Assembly: GCA_019414645.1 (NCBI GenBank)
Contig: DXLP01000027.1
Coordinates: forward strand, 1 to 32,172
Direction of reading: 5' to 3'
DNA: 32,172 bases
Source: Collinsella sp.
GTDB taxonomy: Bacteria; Actinomycetota; Coriobacteriia; Coriobacteriales; Coriobacteriaceae
Part shown: piece by piece, positions 1 to 8,173 of the stretch
Layout of the letters: each line of letters opens with the position of its first letter
Numbering within the stretch: the first letter of the stretch is position 1
The notes under the pieces: generated by a model
What the model was told of the DNA's origin: nothing
The model's database searches: none
Seen by the model: the letters and a program-made list of their open reading frames with translations, nothing else
Translations under genes and position numbers: made by a program

Positions 1-30
1 ACGCCGGGCCGACTCACTTCGGATCGGGCG

Positions 31-900
31 CTACACCAACTTTCTCGACATTACCCGGGCCCTGGCTTCCTGGATCTCCTCGAGGTGGGCAATGATCTCG
101 GCAGCGCTTTCCTCGATGGCTTTGCCGTCGGTGCGCACCACAAAGCAGCCCAGGCGCTTCATGAGGGCACGGGCTTCCTCGAGCTCGCTGCGCACGCACT
201 CAGGCTCGGCATAGGAGCCTGCGACGGCGCGGGCGTAGTCGTCGCCCAAGCGGCTATCGCGAATCTCGGAAATCACATCGACGGTCGAAATCAAGCCGAA
301 CAGGCGCATCGGGTCAACCTCGTAAATCGACTTGGGCGGCTCCATGCCATGCGCCAACGGAACATTGGCGACCTTGTAGCCCTGATAAGCTAAATACATC
401 GACAGCGGCGTCTTGGATGTACGCGACACACCCAGCAGCACGATATCGGCACCCGACAGATCGTCACAACCACGACCGTCATCGTGCTCAACGAAATACT
501 CCATGGCCTCGATACGATGGAAATACCGATCGTCGGTCTTGTGAATCACGCCCGCAACGCCTTTGGGCGGCACACCGATGAGCGACGACAATACGGCGAG
601 CGTCGGACCGATCAGGTCGACCGAGCGAATGTGCAGCATGCCCAAATAATCGAGCACGCGGGCGCGAAGCGCCGGATCGACGATGGTGTGGAACACGGCA
701 ATATCGCGATGGTCGGCATCGACGCGCGGCCCCACAAATGACTTGACCTGCTCCACGGAGGTCACCTTAGGCAGGCGCAAAACGCGAAAAGCCCCTACAT
801 CAAATTGCCCGGACGCCGCAAGCACCACCTCACAAGCGGTATCGCCGAGCGAGTCGGAGATAACGATAACGGTGGGACGAGCGGTGACCGGGCAATCCAT
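31..900 (-). CDS. ppsR: Pyruvate,phosphate dikinase / PEP synthase regulatory protein (DUF299 kinase-pyrophosphorylase)
   Basis: A 289-aa cytosolic protein of the DUF299 family. Members are bifunctional: they inactivate pyruvate,phosphate dikinase or PEP synthase by ADP-dependent phosphorylation of a threonine, and reactivate it by phosphate-dependent removal of that phosphate. The family P-loop-like signature GVSRTSKTPLS lies at residues 157-167, and the conserved FHRIEAMEYFVEHDDG block at about 127-142. Length is normal for the family. The ATG has an AAGGAG ribosome site six bases upstream. It follows glyS by 34 bases and probably shares its transcript. A glyQ-glyS-ppsR neighbourhood also occurs in Firmicutes. 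The target enzyme is not in this window and would be expected further left. Whether it is a PPDK or a PEP synthase cannot be told from here. Confidence 0.93.
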   Translation of the reverse strand: MDCPVTARPTVIVISDSLGDTACEVVLAASGQFDVGAFRVLRLPKVTSVEQVKSFVGPRVDADHRDIAVFHTIVDPALRARVLDYLGMLHIRSVDLIGPTLAVLSSLIGVPPKGVAGVIHKTDDRYFHRIEAMEYFVEHDDGRGCDDLSGADIVLLGVSRTSKTPLSMYLAYQGYKVANVPLAHGMEPPKSIYEVDPMRLFGLISTVDVISEIRDSRLGDDYARAVAGSYAEPECVRSELEEARALMKRLGCFVVRTDGKAIEESAAEIIAHLEEIQEARARVMSRKLV

Positions 901-934
901 GCGGGGCTCCTTTTGCGCTTATGCGCAGGCTGGC

Positions 935-3031
935 TTACTTTTTGCGGGCAAGCTCACCGATGTTGGCAATGCCGGAGAAAACGGCCTCGAAGCGGTTGAG
1001 CAGCTTAAGGCGATTATCGCGAAGCTGCTCGTCCTTGTCCATGACCATGACCTCATCGAAGAAACGGTCGATGGGCGCGCGCAGGGCGGCGAGGGCGGCA
1101 AATGCGGTCGAGTAGTCCTCGGCAGCAAGGGCGGCATCGACGGCGGTCTGAGCAGCCTCGGAGGCGTCGGCGAGCGCAAGCTCGACCTCGCCCATCAGGC
1201 TGCGGTCATACTCCGCACCCAGCTCGGGCTTGGAGATATGCGCGGCGCGGGCATAGGCGGTCGCCAGGTTGTCGAACGTCTCAGCGTCGTTCTTGCGGGC
1301 CTCGTCGAGGGCGGCGCAGCGGGCGAAGAAGACGGACGGGGCGATGATGTGCACCGCGGAGACGGCGGCGACGGTATCGGCCGGAATCTTTTCGTCGCGG
1401 GCCATGCTCACCAGGCGGCCATGGAAGAAGTCACGAACCTGCTGGGCGACCTCGGCGGCGTCGAACTCAATGCCCTGCTCACTGTAGAGTTCGAGGGCAA
1501 AGTCGATGAGCGACGTGGGGTCGATCGGCAGACGGTCGCGCAGGATGTTGATAATGCCGATAGCGGCACGACGCAGCGCGTAGGGGTCGGAGGAGCCGGT
1601 CGGGGGCTCGCCGATGGCAAAGATACCGGCGATGGTATCGAGCTTGTCGGCGCAGGCCACGATGCAGCCAGCGGTGCCCTCGGGCAGCTCGTCGCCGGCA
1701 AAGCGGGGACGATAATGATCGCGAATGGCGTGGGCGACCTCGTCGTTCTCCCCCATCGCGGTGGCGTAGTAACCGCCCATCACGCCCTGCTGGCTCGTGA
1801 ACTCGACGACGGCGTTGGACACCAGGTCGGCCTTGCACAGATGCGCGGCGCGAGCGGCATCGGCGGCAAGATGGGCGCCCAGGTGAGCCTCGCGGGCGAT
1901 AGCGAGCGCGAGCTGCTCGATGCGCTCGGACTTGGCGAGCACGCTACCGAGCTTCTCCTGGAAGGCAACCTTGGACAGACGCTCACGGAACTCGTCGAGG
2001 GAGATCTTCAGGTCCTCCTCGTAGAAGAACTTAGCGTCGTCCAGACGGGCGCGCACGACGCGCTCGTTACCGTCGATCACTCGCTCGGCGTTCTCGGGCT
2101 TGCTGTTGGAGACGACCACGAACTCACGCGTCAGCTTGCCCTCGCCGTCATAGATCGGGAAGTAGCGCTGGTTGGTGAGCATGGACTCGCAGATAATCTC
2201 GTGCGGGACCTTGAGGAACTCCTCGTCGAAAGTACCGACGAGCACCGTCGGCCACTCGCAGAGGTTAATGACCTCCTCAAAGACCTTCTTGGGCGTATCG
2301 ACATGGCAGCCGGGGCGAGCGGCCTCGACCTCGGAGATACCGGCAAGGATGGCCTCGCGACGGCGCTCGGCAGAAAGCACGCCGGCGTCCTCGAGTACCT
2401 GCTCGTAGGCGGCGGGGCTGGCGACAACGTGGTCACCGGGGCCGAGCACGCGATGGCCGCGCGTGGTGTTGCCGCTCGTCACGTCGGCAAATGACACAGG
2501 CACAACATCCTCGCCCAGAAGGCAGCAAATCCAGCGGACCGGACGCACGAACGTCGCGTGCTCGTGGCCCCAGCGCTGGGAGCGGTAGTTGGGCCACTGC
2601 AGGCCGGCAATGGTCTTCTCGCACAGGGCCGTCAGGATCGGGGTTGCCGGTGCGGAGGGAATGTTCTTCTCGGCAAAGACATACTCGCGACCGTCGGTAT
2701 CCTCACGACGGACCAGGTCCTCGGCAGCCACACCGCACTTGCGGGCGAAGCCCTGGGCGGCCTTGGTGGCGTTACCGTCAGCGTCGAAGGCGATGTTTGC
2801 CGCGGGGCCACGCTTGACCTCGTGAACCTCATCGGTCGCGGTGGCAACGTCGGCAACGAGCGCAGCCAGGCGACGCGGGCTCGAGATCACGCGGACCTCG
2901 CCGTGGGCCAGACCGGCCTCGTCGAGACCCTTGGCGATCATGGTACCAAGCTGCTTGACGGCATTGTTCAGCGGTGCAGAGGGCATTTCCTCCGTACCGA
3001 TCTCAAACAGGAAATCCTTAGCGTCTGCCAT
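935..3031 (-). CDS. glyS: Glycyl-tRNA synthetase beta subunit
   Basis: A 698-aa beta subunit of the bacterial alpha2-beta2 glycyl-tRNA synthetase, which charges tRNA-Gly with glycine in the cytoplasm. The beta chain provides tRNA and anticodon recognition, while the active site is in GlyQ. The N terminus carries the family block FEIGTEEMPSAP (residues 9-20). A conserved FVRPVRW block follows in the first third, and the C-terminal helical part matches the anticodon-binding domain. Length matches the usual ~690 aa. It starts three bases after the glyQ stop, so the two subunits are almost certainly co-translated. A long open frame on the opposite strand covers most of it but is a codon-bias shadow. 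Confidence 0.97.
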   Translation of the reverse strand: MADAKDFLFEIGTEEMPSAPLNNAVKQLGTMIAKGLDEAGLAHGEVRVISSPRRLAALVADVATATDEVHEVKRGPAANIAFDADGNATKAAQGFARKCGVAAEDLVRREDTDGREYVFAEKNIPSAPATPILTALCEKTIAGLQWPNYRSQRWGHEHATFVRPVRWICCLLGEDVVPVSFADVTSGNTTRGHRVLGPGDHVVASPAAYEQVLEDAGVLSAERRREAILAGISEVEAARPGCHVDTPKKVFEEVINLCEWPTVLVGTFDEEFLKVPHEIICESMLTNQRYFPIYDGEGKLTREFVVVSNSKPENAERVIDGNERVVRARLDDAKFFYEEDLKISLDEFRERLSKVAFQEKLGSVLAKSERIEQLALAIAREAHLGAHLAADAARAAHLCKADLVSNAVVEFTSQQGVMGGYYATAMGENDEVAHAIRDHYRPRFAGDELPEGTAGCIVACADKLDTIAGIFAIGEPPTGSSDPYALRRAAIGIINILRDRLPIDPTSLIDFALELYSEQGIEFDAAEVAQQVRDFFHGRLVSMARDEKIPADTVAAVSAVHIIAPSVFFARCAALDEARKNDAETFDNLATAYARAAHISKPELGAEYDRSLMGEVELALADASEAAQTAVDAALAAEDYSTAFAALAALRAPIDRFFDEVMVMDKDEQLRDNRLKLLNRFEAVFSGIANIGELARKK

Positions 3032-3034
3032 GGC

Positions 3035-3946
3035 TTACGCCACCTCGCCTTCCTGGTCGGCATTCTCGTTCACTCCGGCGACCTCGGCCATGTAGGCCTC
3101 GCAGCACGCCTTGGCGACGGCGCGGACGCGCAGGATGTAGTTGGCACGCTCGACCGCGGACAGGGCGCCGCGGGCATCGAGCAGGTTGAAGGCGTGGCTG
3201 CACTTCATGACACAGTCGTACGCCGGCAACGGCAGCTTGCGCTCCAGGCAGGAATGGCACTCGGCCTCGTAGTCGTCAAACTTCTGACGCATCATCTCGA
3301 CGTTGGCGACCTCAAAGTTATAGGCACTGAACTCGCGCTCGTTCTCGAGGAACACGTCGCCGTAGGTCATGGGCGTGCCGTCGGGCAGATAGCTCCACAC
3401 CAGATCGTAGACCGAGTTGACGCCCTGAGCGTACATGGCGATACGCTCCAGGCCATAGGTGATCTCGACGGGCACGGGGTCGACCTCGATACCGCCCACC
3501 TGCTGGAAGTACGTAAACTGCGTGACCTCCATGCCGTTGAGCCAGACCTCCCAGCCAAGGCCCCAGGCGCCCAGCGTCGGGCTCTCCCAGTCGTCCTCGA
3601 CAAAACGGACGTCATGGTCGTTGGGGTCCAGGCCAATGGCAGCAAGAGACCCCAGGTAAAGCTCCTGAGCATTAACCGGAGAGGGCTTAATGAGCACCTG
3701 GAACTGATAGTAGTGCTGCATGCGGTTAGGGTTCTCGCCGTAGCGGCCGTCGGCGGGACGGCGGCAGGGCTGCGCATAGCAGGTGCGCCATTCGGCGGGA
3801 CCGAGCGAGCGCAGCGTGGTCGCGGTATGGAAGGTACCGGCACCGACCTCGGAGTCATAGGGCTGCATAATGACGCAGCCCTGCTCGCCCCAGTACTGCT
3901 GGAGGCGCAGGATGATGTCTTGGAAGGAAAGCGATGAAGCGTTCAT
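3035..3946 (-). CDS. glyQ: Glycyl-tRNA synthetase alpha subunit
   Basis: A 303-aa catalytic subunit of heterotetrameric glycyl-tRNA synthetase, a class II enzyme that activates glycine with ATP and transfers it to tRNA-Gly. The diagnostic [12 protein letters not shown] block is at residues 27-38, followed by the conserved [15 protein letters not shown] segment. Length is typical, with a short extra C terminus. It lies 59 bases after the lepB stop. That gap is too short for a glycine T-box leader of the kind seen before glyQS in Firmicutes. The gap contains a possible -10 element (TATAGT on the minus strand) but no convincing -35, so it may be read from the upstream operon as well as from a weak local promoter. 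Confidence 0.97.
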   Translation of the reverse strand: MNASSLSFQDIILRLQQYWGEQGCVIMQPYDSEVGAGTFHTATTLRSLGPAEWRTCYAQPCRRPADGRYGENPNRMQHYYQFQVLIKPSPVNAQELYLGSLAAIGLDPNDHDVRFVEDDWESPTLGAWGLGWEVWLNGMEVTQFTYFQQVGGIEVDPVPVEITYGLERIAMYAQGVNSVYDLVWSYLPDGTPMTYGDVFLENEREFSAYNFEVANVEMMRQKFDDYEAECHSCLERKLPLPAYDCVMKCSHAFNLLDARGALSAVERANYILRVRAVAKACCEAYMAEVAGVNENADQEGEVA

Positions 3947-4005
3947 GCCTCTAATATCCCCTCGTCGAAACGATTACACGGTTAGGTACTGTACTATAGC
4001 GGTTT

Positions 4006-4569
4006 TTAGTCGATAGCGCCGATGCGGTTGAGCGGCCAGTAGCGCACAAGCGCCACAGCGATCAAATCAGAGCGATCGACGGGACCAAAGTAGCGCGAGT
4101 CGGCAGAGTTTTCGCGGTTGTCGCCCATCACCCACACGCACCCGTCGGGAACGGTGTAGGGATAACTCACCTGGGCGCCAGGCGCTTGGACCGAAAGCGG
4201 CCAACTCATGCCGGTCGTATAGTCCTCATCGAGCGCCTGGCCGTCGACGACGACCTTGCCGTCCTGCAGGTCGACCGTCTGGCCGGCCGTGGCAATAACA
4301 CGCTTGACAAGAACATCATGCTCGGAAGTGGCATCGGGGTTGTGGAACACCACGATATCGCCCTGTTTGACGGGCTGACCGAGCTCGAGGCTCACCTTTT
4401 GTGCCAGGATCTGGTCGCCAATCTCGATCGTGTCCTCCATGGAGCCGGTGGGTACCACAAAGGGCTCGACCACAAAGGTGCGGATCAGGAAGGTGGCCAC
4501 GAGCGCGATCGCGATGACCGCGACCCACTCAAAAGCGCCCCTCAACGCGGAATGCTGCGATGGAACCAT
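4006..4569 (-). CDS. lepB: Signal peptidase I
   Basis: A membrane serine protease of 187 aa that removes signal peptides from secreted proteins on the outer face of the cytoplasmic membrane. One N-terminal membrane helix (about residues 14-31) precedes the S26 catalytic box TGSMEDTI with nucleophile Ser43. The general base is Lys89 in VKRVIATAG, and the box GDNRENSADSR lies near the C terminus. The ATG at 4569 is preferred because GAGGAG lies five bases upstream. An in-frame GTG at 4575 overlaps the trmD stop but leaves no space for a ribosome site. In many bacteria rplS stands between trmD and lepB; it is absent here. Confidence 0.95.
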   Translation of the reverse strand: MVPSQHSALRGAFEWVAVIAIALVATFLIRTFVVEPFVVPTGSMEDTIEIGDQILAQKVSLELGQPVKQGDIVVFHNPDATSEHDVLVKRVIATAGQTVDLQDGKVVVDGQALDEDYTTGMSWPLSVQAPGAQVSYPYTVPDGCVWVMGDNRENSADSRYFGPVDRSDLIAVALVRYWPLNRIGAID

Positions 4570-4571
4570 TC

Positions 4572-5330
4572 TCACTCCTCGCTCTGCGAATACGAAGCGT
4601 CCAGAATCTCCTGCGCGTATGCGCGCTCCTGGGGCGTAAGCCGTGCCGTCTCGATCAGGTCGGGACGCCAGCGGCAGGTGCGCTCGATGGCATTCTTACG
4701 GCGCCAGGCATCGACCTTGGCATGGTCACCGCTCACGAGCACCGGCGGCACGCCCTCGCCGTTGAATTCAGCAGGGCGAGTGTACTGCGCATACTCGAGC
4801 AGGCCTCCGTCCTCGGCGGTCGAGAACGACTCGTCGACGTTGCTCATCTCGTCACCAAGGGCGCCGGGAATCAGGCGTACGACAGCATCGGCAACGACCA
4901 TAGCGGGAAGCTCGCCGCCCGTGAGCACGTAATCGCCGATCGACAGGCGCTCGTCGGCATACGCATAGGCACGCTCGTCGACACCCTCGTAACGGCTGCA
5001 CACAAACAGCAAGCGCTCGCTTTTGAGCAGGCGCTCGGCCACATGCTGCGTAAAAGGCTCGCCGCACGGGGTGAAGAACACCACCGTCGGCTTGGGGCCC
5101 TCCGCGCTAATGGCCTCGATGGCCTCGGCGATAGGCTCGACCTTCATGAGCATGCCCTGCCCGCCGCCGTACGGCTCGTCATCGACGGTACGATGGCGGT
5201 CGTGCGTCCAGTCGCGCAGGTTATACGCCTTAAAATCAAAAAGGCCGGCCTTGCGGGCGCGGCCCAAAATCGATGTGGACATGACGGGCTCAAACATCTC
5301 GGGAAAGACCGAAAGGGTCTCAATCAGCAT
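4572..5330 (-). CDS. trmD: tRNA (guanine-N1-)-methyltransferase
   Basis: A 252-aa SPOUT-class methyltransferase that makes m1G37 next to the anticodon of several tRNAs, preventing +1 frameshifts. The N terminus MLIETLSVFPEMF is typical. The conserved DDEPYGGGQGMLMKVEP segment lies at about residues 50-66. The trefoil-knot S-adenosylmethionine site is represented by the LTGGELPAMVVADAVVRL region. Length is normal. The ATG has GGAGG five bases upstream. The gene sits in the classic rpsP-khpA-rimM-trmD order, 10 bases after rimM, and its stop overlaps the potential GTG of lepB. Confidence 0.97.
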   Translation of the reverse strand: MLIETLSVFPEMFEPVMSTSILGRARKAGLFDFKAYNLRDWTHDRHRTVDDEPYGGGQGMLMKVEPIAEAIEAISAEGPKPTVVFFTPCGEPFTQHVAERLLKSERLLFVCSRYEGVDERAYAYADERLSIGDYVLTGGELPAMVVADAVVRLIPGALGDEMSNVDESFSTAEDGGLLEYAQYTRPAEFNGEGVPPVLVSGDHAKVDAWRRKNAIERTCRWRPDLIETARLTPQERAYAQEILDASYSQSEE

Positions 5331-5340
5331 GTTGTCCTCC

Positions 5341-5862
5341 CTACTTGTCCATATCGATCAGGCCGTCCATAACGTGGACGGAAATTGTTCCTGTGTCGGG
5401 AAGATCGAGCACAACCTGCTCGATCACGGGAATCAGTACCTCGCCGTACCGATCGCCCTCGACATCCCAAACATCGTTAGCGGGCGTCGACATGATCTCG
5501 ACAATCGTGCCGAGCGAACCGAAGCGCTCGTCAACCACCTCGCGACCCATCAGGTCGGTATAGGCGGCGTCGAGTGAATCGAGCTCAAAATCGTCACGAT
5601 TTGCCAACACATAGCATCCCGTGATGCCCTCGGCGGCCGTCAAGTCGTCAATGCCCTCAAACAAGACCAGATCGCCATCGCCCGTATCGGTGACGGACAC
5701 GACCGTGCAAAAGCGGTCGCGCTTGAGCGCCGGCGGCGTCAGGGCGACGCGCATACCCGGCTCTAATACAGAAGGAAGCCCCCGCAGCGGCTGCGCGAGG
5801 ACCTCCCCCTTCCTTCCGTGCGGCTTGACCACACGGGCGATGTTTTTGTACTGGGACCTCAA
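5341..5862 (-). CDS. rimM: Ribosome maturation factor RimM
   Basis: A 173-aa factor for maturation of the 30S head domain, which binds ribosomal protein uS19. The N-terminal RimM barrel begins IARVVKPHGRKGEV (about residues 8-21), and the C-terminal PRC-barrel contains DLMGREVVDE and the acidic VLIPVIEQVV stretch. Length is normal. The assigned start is TTG at 5862, with a poorly spaced AGGA just upstream and no better in-frame start nearby, so translation may depend on coupling to khpA, whose stop is four bases before. It belongs to the rpsP operon. Confidence 0.94.
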   Translation of the reverse strand: MRSQYKNIARVVKPHGRKGEVLAQPLRGLPSVLEPGMRVALTPPALKRDRFCTVVSVTDTGDGDLVLFEGIDDLTAAEGITGCYVLANRDDFELDSLDAAYTDLMGREVVDERFGSLGTIVEIMSTPANDVWDVEGDRYGEVLIPVIEQVVLDLPDTGTISVHVMDGLIDMDK

Positions 5863-5866
5863 GGTC

Positions 5867-6151
5867 CTAGCCCAGAACCTCTACCTCGACAGCAGTGTCG
5901 AGGCGAGCGGCCAGTGCACGGGCGAGCGTGCGAATGGCCTTGATGGTACGGCCACGACGGCCGATGACCTTAGCGACGTCATCCTCGGCGACAGAAACCT
6001 CAATCGTAGAGGCGTCATCACCATCAATGACCTCAAGGCTCACGGAATCCGGGTCGTCGACGATCTGAACAACGAGATATTCGACGAGATCGGCGATGCG
6101 ATCTGAGAGCATTGCCTCACCCTCGAGCTGTGCAGCGTCAACCTCAGGCAC
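5867..6151 (-). CDS. khpA: KH-domain RNA-binding protein KhpA
   Basis: A 94-aa single-KH-domain RNA-binding protein of the KhpA/YlqC family, which in Gram-positive bacteria works with KhpB (Jag/EloR) and influences cell elongation and small-RNA biology. The KH signature VAKVIGRRGRTIKAIRTL is at residues 59-76, with GRRG (64-67) as the GXXG loop; many homologues have GKxG. The start is GTG at 6151, three bases after the rpsP stop. The position between rpsP and rimM is the usual one for this gene. A partner KhpB is not in the window. Confidence 0.93.
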   Translation of the reverse strand: MPEVDAAQLEGEAMLSDRIADLVEYLVVQIVDDPDSVSLEVIDGDDASTIEVSVAEDDVAKVIGRRGRTIKAIRTLARALAARLDTAVEVEVLG

Positions 6152-6154
6152 GAT

Positions 6155-6496
6155 TTACTCCTCGGCACCCTCAGCGGCCTCAGCGGCAGCCTTAGCTGCC
6201 TCGGCCTCTTTGGCGAGCTGCTTCTTGGACTTCTTGACGACGGTCTCGGTCTTCTCGCCCTCGTTGGCGGCCTTGACCAGAGCGGCGACGGCGTCGGTGA
6301 GCTGAGCGCCCTTGGACTGCCAGTCGGCGATCTTCTCGAGGTCGAGGTTGATGGTCTTGGGGGCGGTCATCGGGTTGTAGCGGCCAACCTCCTCGATGAT
6401 ACGACCGTCACGCGGGGCGCGGGAATCGGCGACGACGACACGGTAGTACGGACGCTTCTTAGCGCCGTGACGAGCAAGGCGAATCTTGACTGCCAA
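6155..6496 (-). CDS. rpsP: 30S ribosomal protein bS16 with extended tail
   Basis: Ribosomal protein bS16 of the small subunit, 113 aa. The N terminus [23 protein letters not shown] is diagnostic. The start is TTG at 6496: GGAGGAG sits five bases upstream and the conserved bS16 N terminus begins at this codon, so a longer frame reading from 6532 is rejected. Residues beyond about 80 form an Ala/Lys/Glu-rich tail ending in [10 protein letters not shown], longer than in E. coli bS16 (82 aa) but common in actinobacteria. It is first in its operon, behind a good promoter. Confidence 0.96.
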   Translation of the reverse strand: MAVKIRLARHGAKKRPYYRVVVADSRAPRDGRIIEEVGRYNPMTAPKTINLDLEKIADWQSKGAQLTDAVAALVKAANEGEKTETVVKKSKKQLAKEAEAAKAAAEAAEGAEE

Positions 6497-6552
6497 AGGA
6501 AACTCCTCCAACCAAGCAGCTTTAGGCTGCAACTACAAACAAACAGTTGAAC

Positions 6553-6581
6553 ATAATACGCCATCGACGCGGGCAGGTGAA
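6553..6581 (-). promoter_or_regulatory. Promoter of the rpsP operon
   Basis: On the minus strand a -35 TTCACC (6576-6581) and a -10 TATTAT (6553-6558) are separated by exactly 17 bases. Transcription would start near 6545, giving a ~50-base leader with a small GCAGC/GCTGC hairpin before the rpsP ribosome site. It faces away from dinB. Confidence 0.7.
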
Positions 6582-6685
6582 GTCCGTGAGACCAACTTCT
6601 TCGGTGTAGTCGAGGGCAAATCCATATCTTAGACAAGAATTCGGGATTTGCAAGCACATACACGCACCCCACATGAGCTGCGCGG

Positions 6686-6691
6686 TATACT
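6686..6691 (+). promoter_or_regulatory. Possible -10 element of dinB
   Basis: TATACT lies about 45 bases before the preferred dinB ATG. No convincing -35 is present at 17 bases and no LexA operator was recognised, so this is tentative. Confidence 0.35.
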
Positions 6692-6736
6692 CATGACATG
6701 GAAAGACGCGAACATACATACGGTTATGAGGATGCC

Positions 6737-7951
6737 ATGGGCGTCACGCCACCTCCCTGGACGGGTTCGGCGGTGGGCCTCATGGACCTCGATGCATTTT
6801 TTGCGAGCGTGGAGATGCTCGATCATCCCGAATGGCGCGGAAAGCCACTCATCGTGGGCGGAGACGCCGATTCGCGTGGCGTCGTGTCCACGTGTTCGTA
6901 TGAGGCACGTCGCTTTGGCGTGCGCTCTGCCATGGCCTCGGCCGAGGCGCGGCGCTTGTGCCCGCAAGCCATTTGGACGCACGGGCACTTTGATCGCTAC
7001 CGCGAGGTGAGCGCGCAGGTCATGGCGATTCTTGCCGAGGAGACGCCGCGCGTTGAGCGCGTATCCATCGACGAAGCCTTTATCGATATCACACCGGGTC
7101 GCTTTGCGCCCGAGGACCCACTGCTGGTTGCACGGCGTATAAGCGACCGTGTGGCAGCGCTGGGAGTGACGTGCTCCATTGGCGTGGGCTGCAACAAGAC
7201 GGTCGCAAAGATCGCAAGCGAGCGGGATAAGCCGTTTGGGCTGACCATCGTGCGCCCCGGAACCGAGCAGCGCTTTTTGGCCGCGCTGCCGGTATCTGCC
7301 ATGAGCGGCATCGGGCGCTCGGCCGAGGAGCGACTGCGCCGTATGCGCATCTACACGCTCGGCGAGCTGTCACGCGCGCCGGAATCCACCTTGGCCTCTA
7401 TTTTTGGCGTCAACGGCGAACGTATGCGTCAGCGTGCGCTGGGACTTGAAATCTCCGAAGTCACGAGTCTCGATGAAGAGCGCGAGGTCAAGTCGGTCAG
7501 CAATGAACGCACCTTTGCGAAAGATTTGACTGAGCGCGGGGACATCGAAGCGGCGATTGCGCTGCTGGGTGAGTCGGTTGGACGCCGCCTGCGCCGTCAG
7601 GGACTGACGGGCGGCACGGTAACGCTCAAGCTTAAGTATTCGTATGGCAGCGGGCGTACGGCACAGCGCCGGCTGCCTCATCCGACCGACGATGAGAACA
7701 TCTTCGTGGCGGTTGCACTCGAACTGCTCGACAACATCTGGCAGGAAGGCATGCATGTTCGCTTAGCGGGCATCGGCATGAGCGACTTCGACCACCAAGG
7801 CGGCATCCAGACCGACCTGTTCTGCGAAGTCGATGACCGCGGAGCCCAATCAAGCGACCGTCGCGACCTCTCGGTCGCTATCGACGCCGTCCGAGACAAG
7901 TTCGGCGACACCGCCCTATCTTTCGGCCGCCAATCCCGCTTCAATAACTAG
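6737..7951 (+). CDS. dinB: DNA polymerase IV (Y-family)
   Basis: A 404-aa Y-family translesion polymerase that extends past damaged bases with low fidelity. The metal-binding box DLDAFFASVE is at residues 17-26. The YEARRFGVRSAM block is at 55-66, and the catalytic SIDEAFID at 110-117 (Asp112, Glu113). Little-finger sequences follow. ATG 6737 is chosen because GAGG lies five bases upstream. An in-frame ATG at 6698 has no ribosome site and would start on top of the likely transcription start. It is the only plus-strand gene in the window, divergent from rpsP and convergent with the transposase. A beta-clamp motif at the C terminus was not recognised with confidence. Confidence 0.94.
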   Translation: MGVTPPPWTGSAVGLMDLDAFFASVEMLDHPEWRGKPLIVGGDADSRGVVSTCSYEARRFGVRSAMASAEARRLCPQAIWTHGHFDRYREVSAQVMAILAEETPRVERVSIDEAFIDITPGRFAPEDPLLVARRISDRVAALGVTCSIGVGCNKTVAKIASERDKPFGLTIVRPGTEQRFLAALPVSAMSGIGRSAEERLRRMRIYTLGELSRAPESTLASIFGVNGERMRQRALGLEISEVTSLDEEREVKSVSNERTFAKDLTERGDIEAAIALLGESVGRRLRRQGLTGGTVTLKLKYSYGSGRTAQRRLPHPTDDENIFVAVALELLDNIWQEGMHVRLAGIGMSDFDHQGGIQTDLFCEVDDRGAQSSDRRDLSVAIDAVRDKFGDTALSFGRQSRFNN

Positions 7952-7996
7952 TCTTTTTTGGACGGGGGGTTGCTGCCTTCCGTCCGACACGGCATT

Positions 7997-8032
7997 GGTA
8001 GTCAATTTGGGACGGGGCTATTTTAGCTACCC
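7997..8032 (+). repeat. REP-like palindromic repeat, copy A
   Basis: A 36-base copy starting GGTAGTCAATTTGGGACGGG and ending in TTTTAGCTACCC. It is the exact reverse complement of copy B (8084-8119) across a 51-base spacer. The GTAG near the 5' foot matches the tetranucleotide that RAYT transposases recognise in REP elements. Confidence 0.85.
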
Positions 8033-8083
8033 CTATATATCGGTTGAGATTCATTCGGCCTAATTCATTCACCGTCAGCCAAA

Positions 8084-8119
8084 GGGTAGCTAAAATAGCC
8101 CCGTCCCAAATTGACTACC
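8084..8119 (-). repeat. REP-like palindromic repeat, copy B
   Basis: A perfect 36-base inverted partner of copy A. Together (7997-8119) they form a BIME-like unit able to fold into a long cruciform or RNA hairpin between the 3' ends of dinB and the transposase. Confidence 0.85.
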
Positions 8120-8141
8120 CCGGATGCCCGGTTTGGTGGCC

Positions 8142-8173
8142 GTAGCAAAATTACCCCGCCTGAAATGAGCTAC
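8142..8173 (-). repeat. Degenerate REP-like repeat, copy E
   Basis: A diverged copy beginning GTAGCAAAATTACCCCG and ending GAGCTAC, aligned in the same orientation as copy B with several mismatches. The stop codon of the transposase (8170-8172) lies inside its last bases. Confidence 0.55.

Noticed and set aside
683..2494. 603-codon open frame on the plus strand opposite glyS, and similar long plus-strand frames opposite other genes (for example 14060-15502, 22903-24264, 27175-28896)
   Set aside because: They lie antisense to clearly conserved genes, have repetitive Gly/Arg/Ala/Val-rich composition and no recognisable domain. This is the expected shadow of high-GC codon use.
3947..4005. Possible glycine T-box leader before glyQ
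   Set aside because: Only 59 bases separate lepB and glyQ, too short for a T-box, and no T-box core sequence or terminator is seen.
7953..7990. T6 run and GGACGG/CCGTCC stem just after dinB as a terminator
   Set aside because: The T run precedes the stem on the plus strand, and on the minus strand the stem is followed by A, so neither direction fits an intrinsic terminator.
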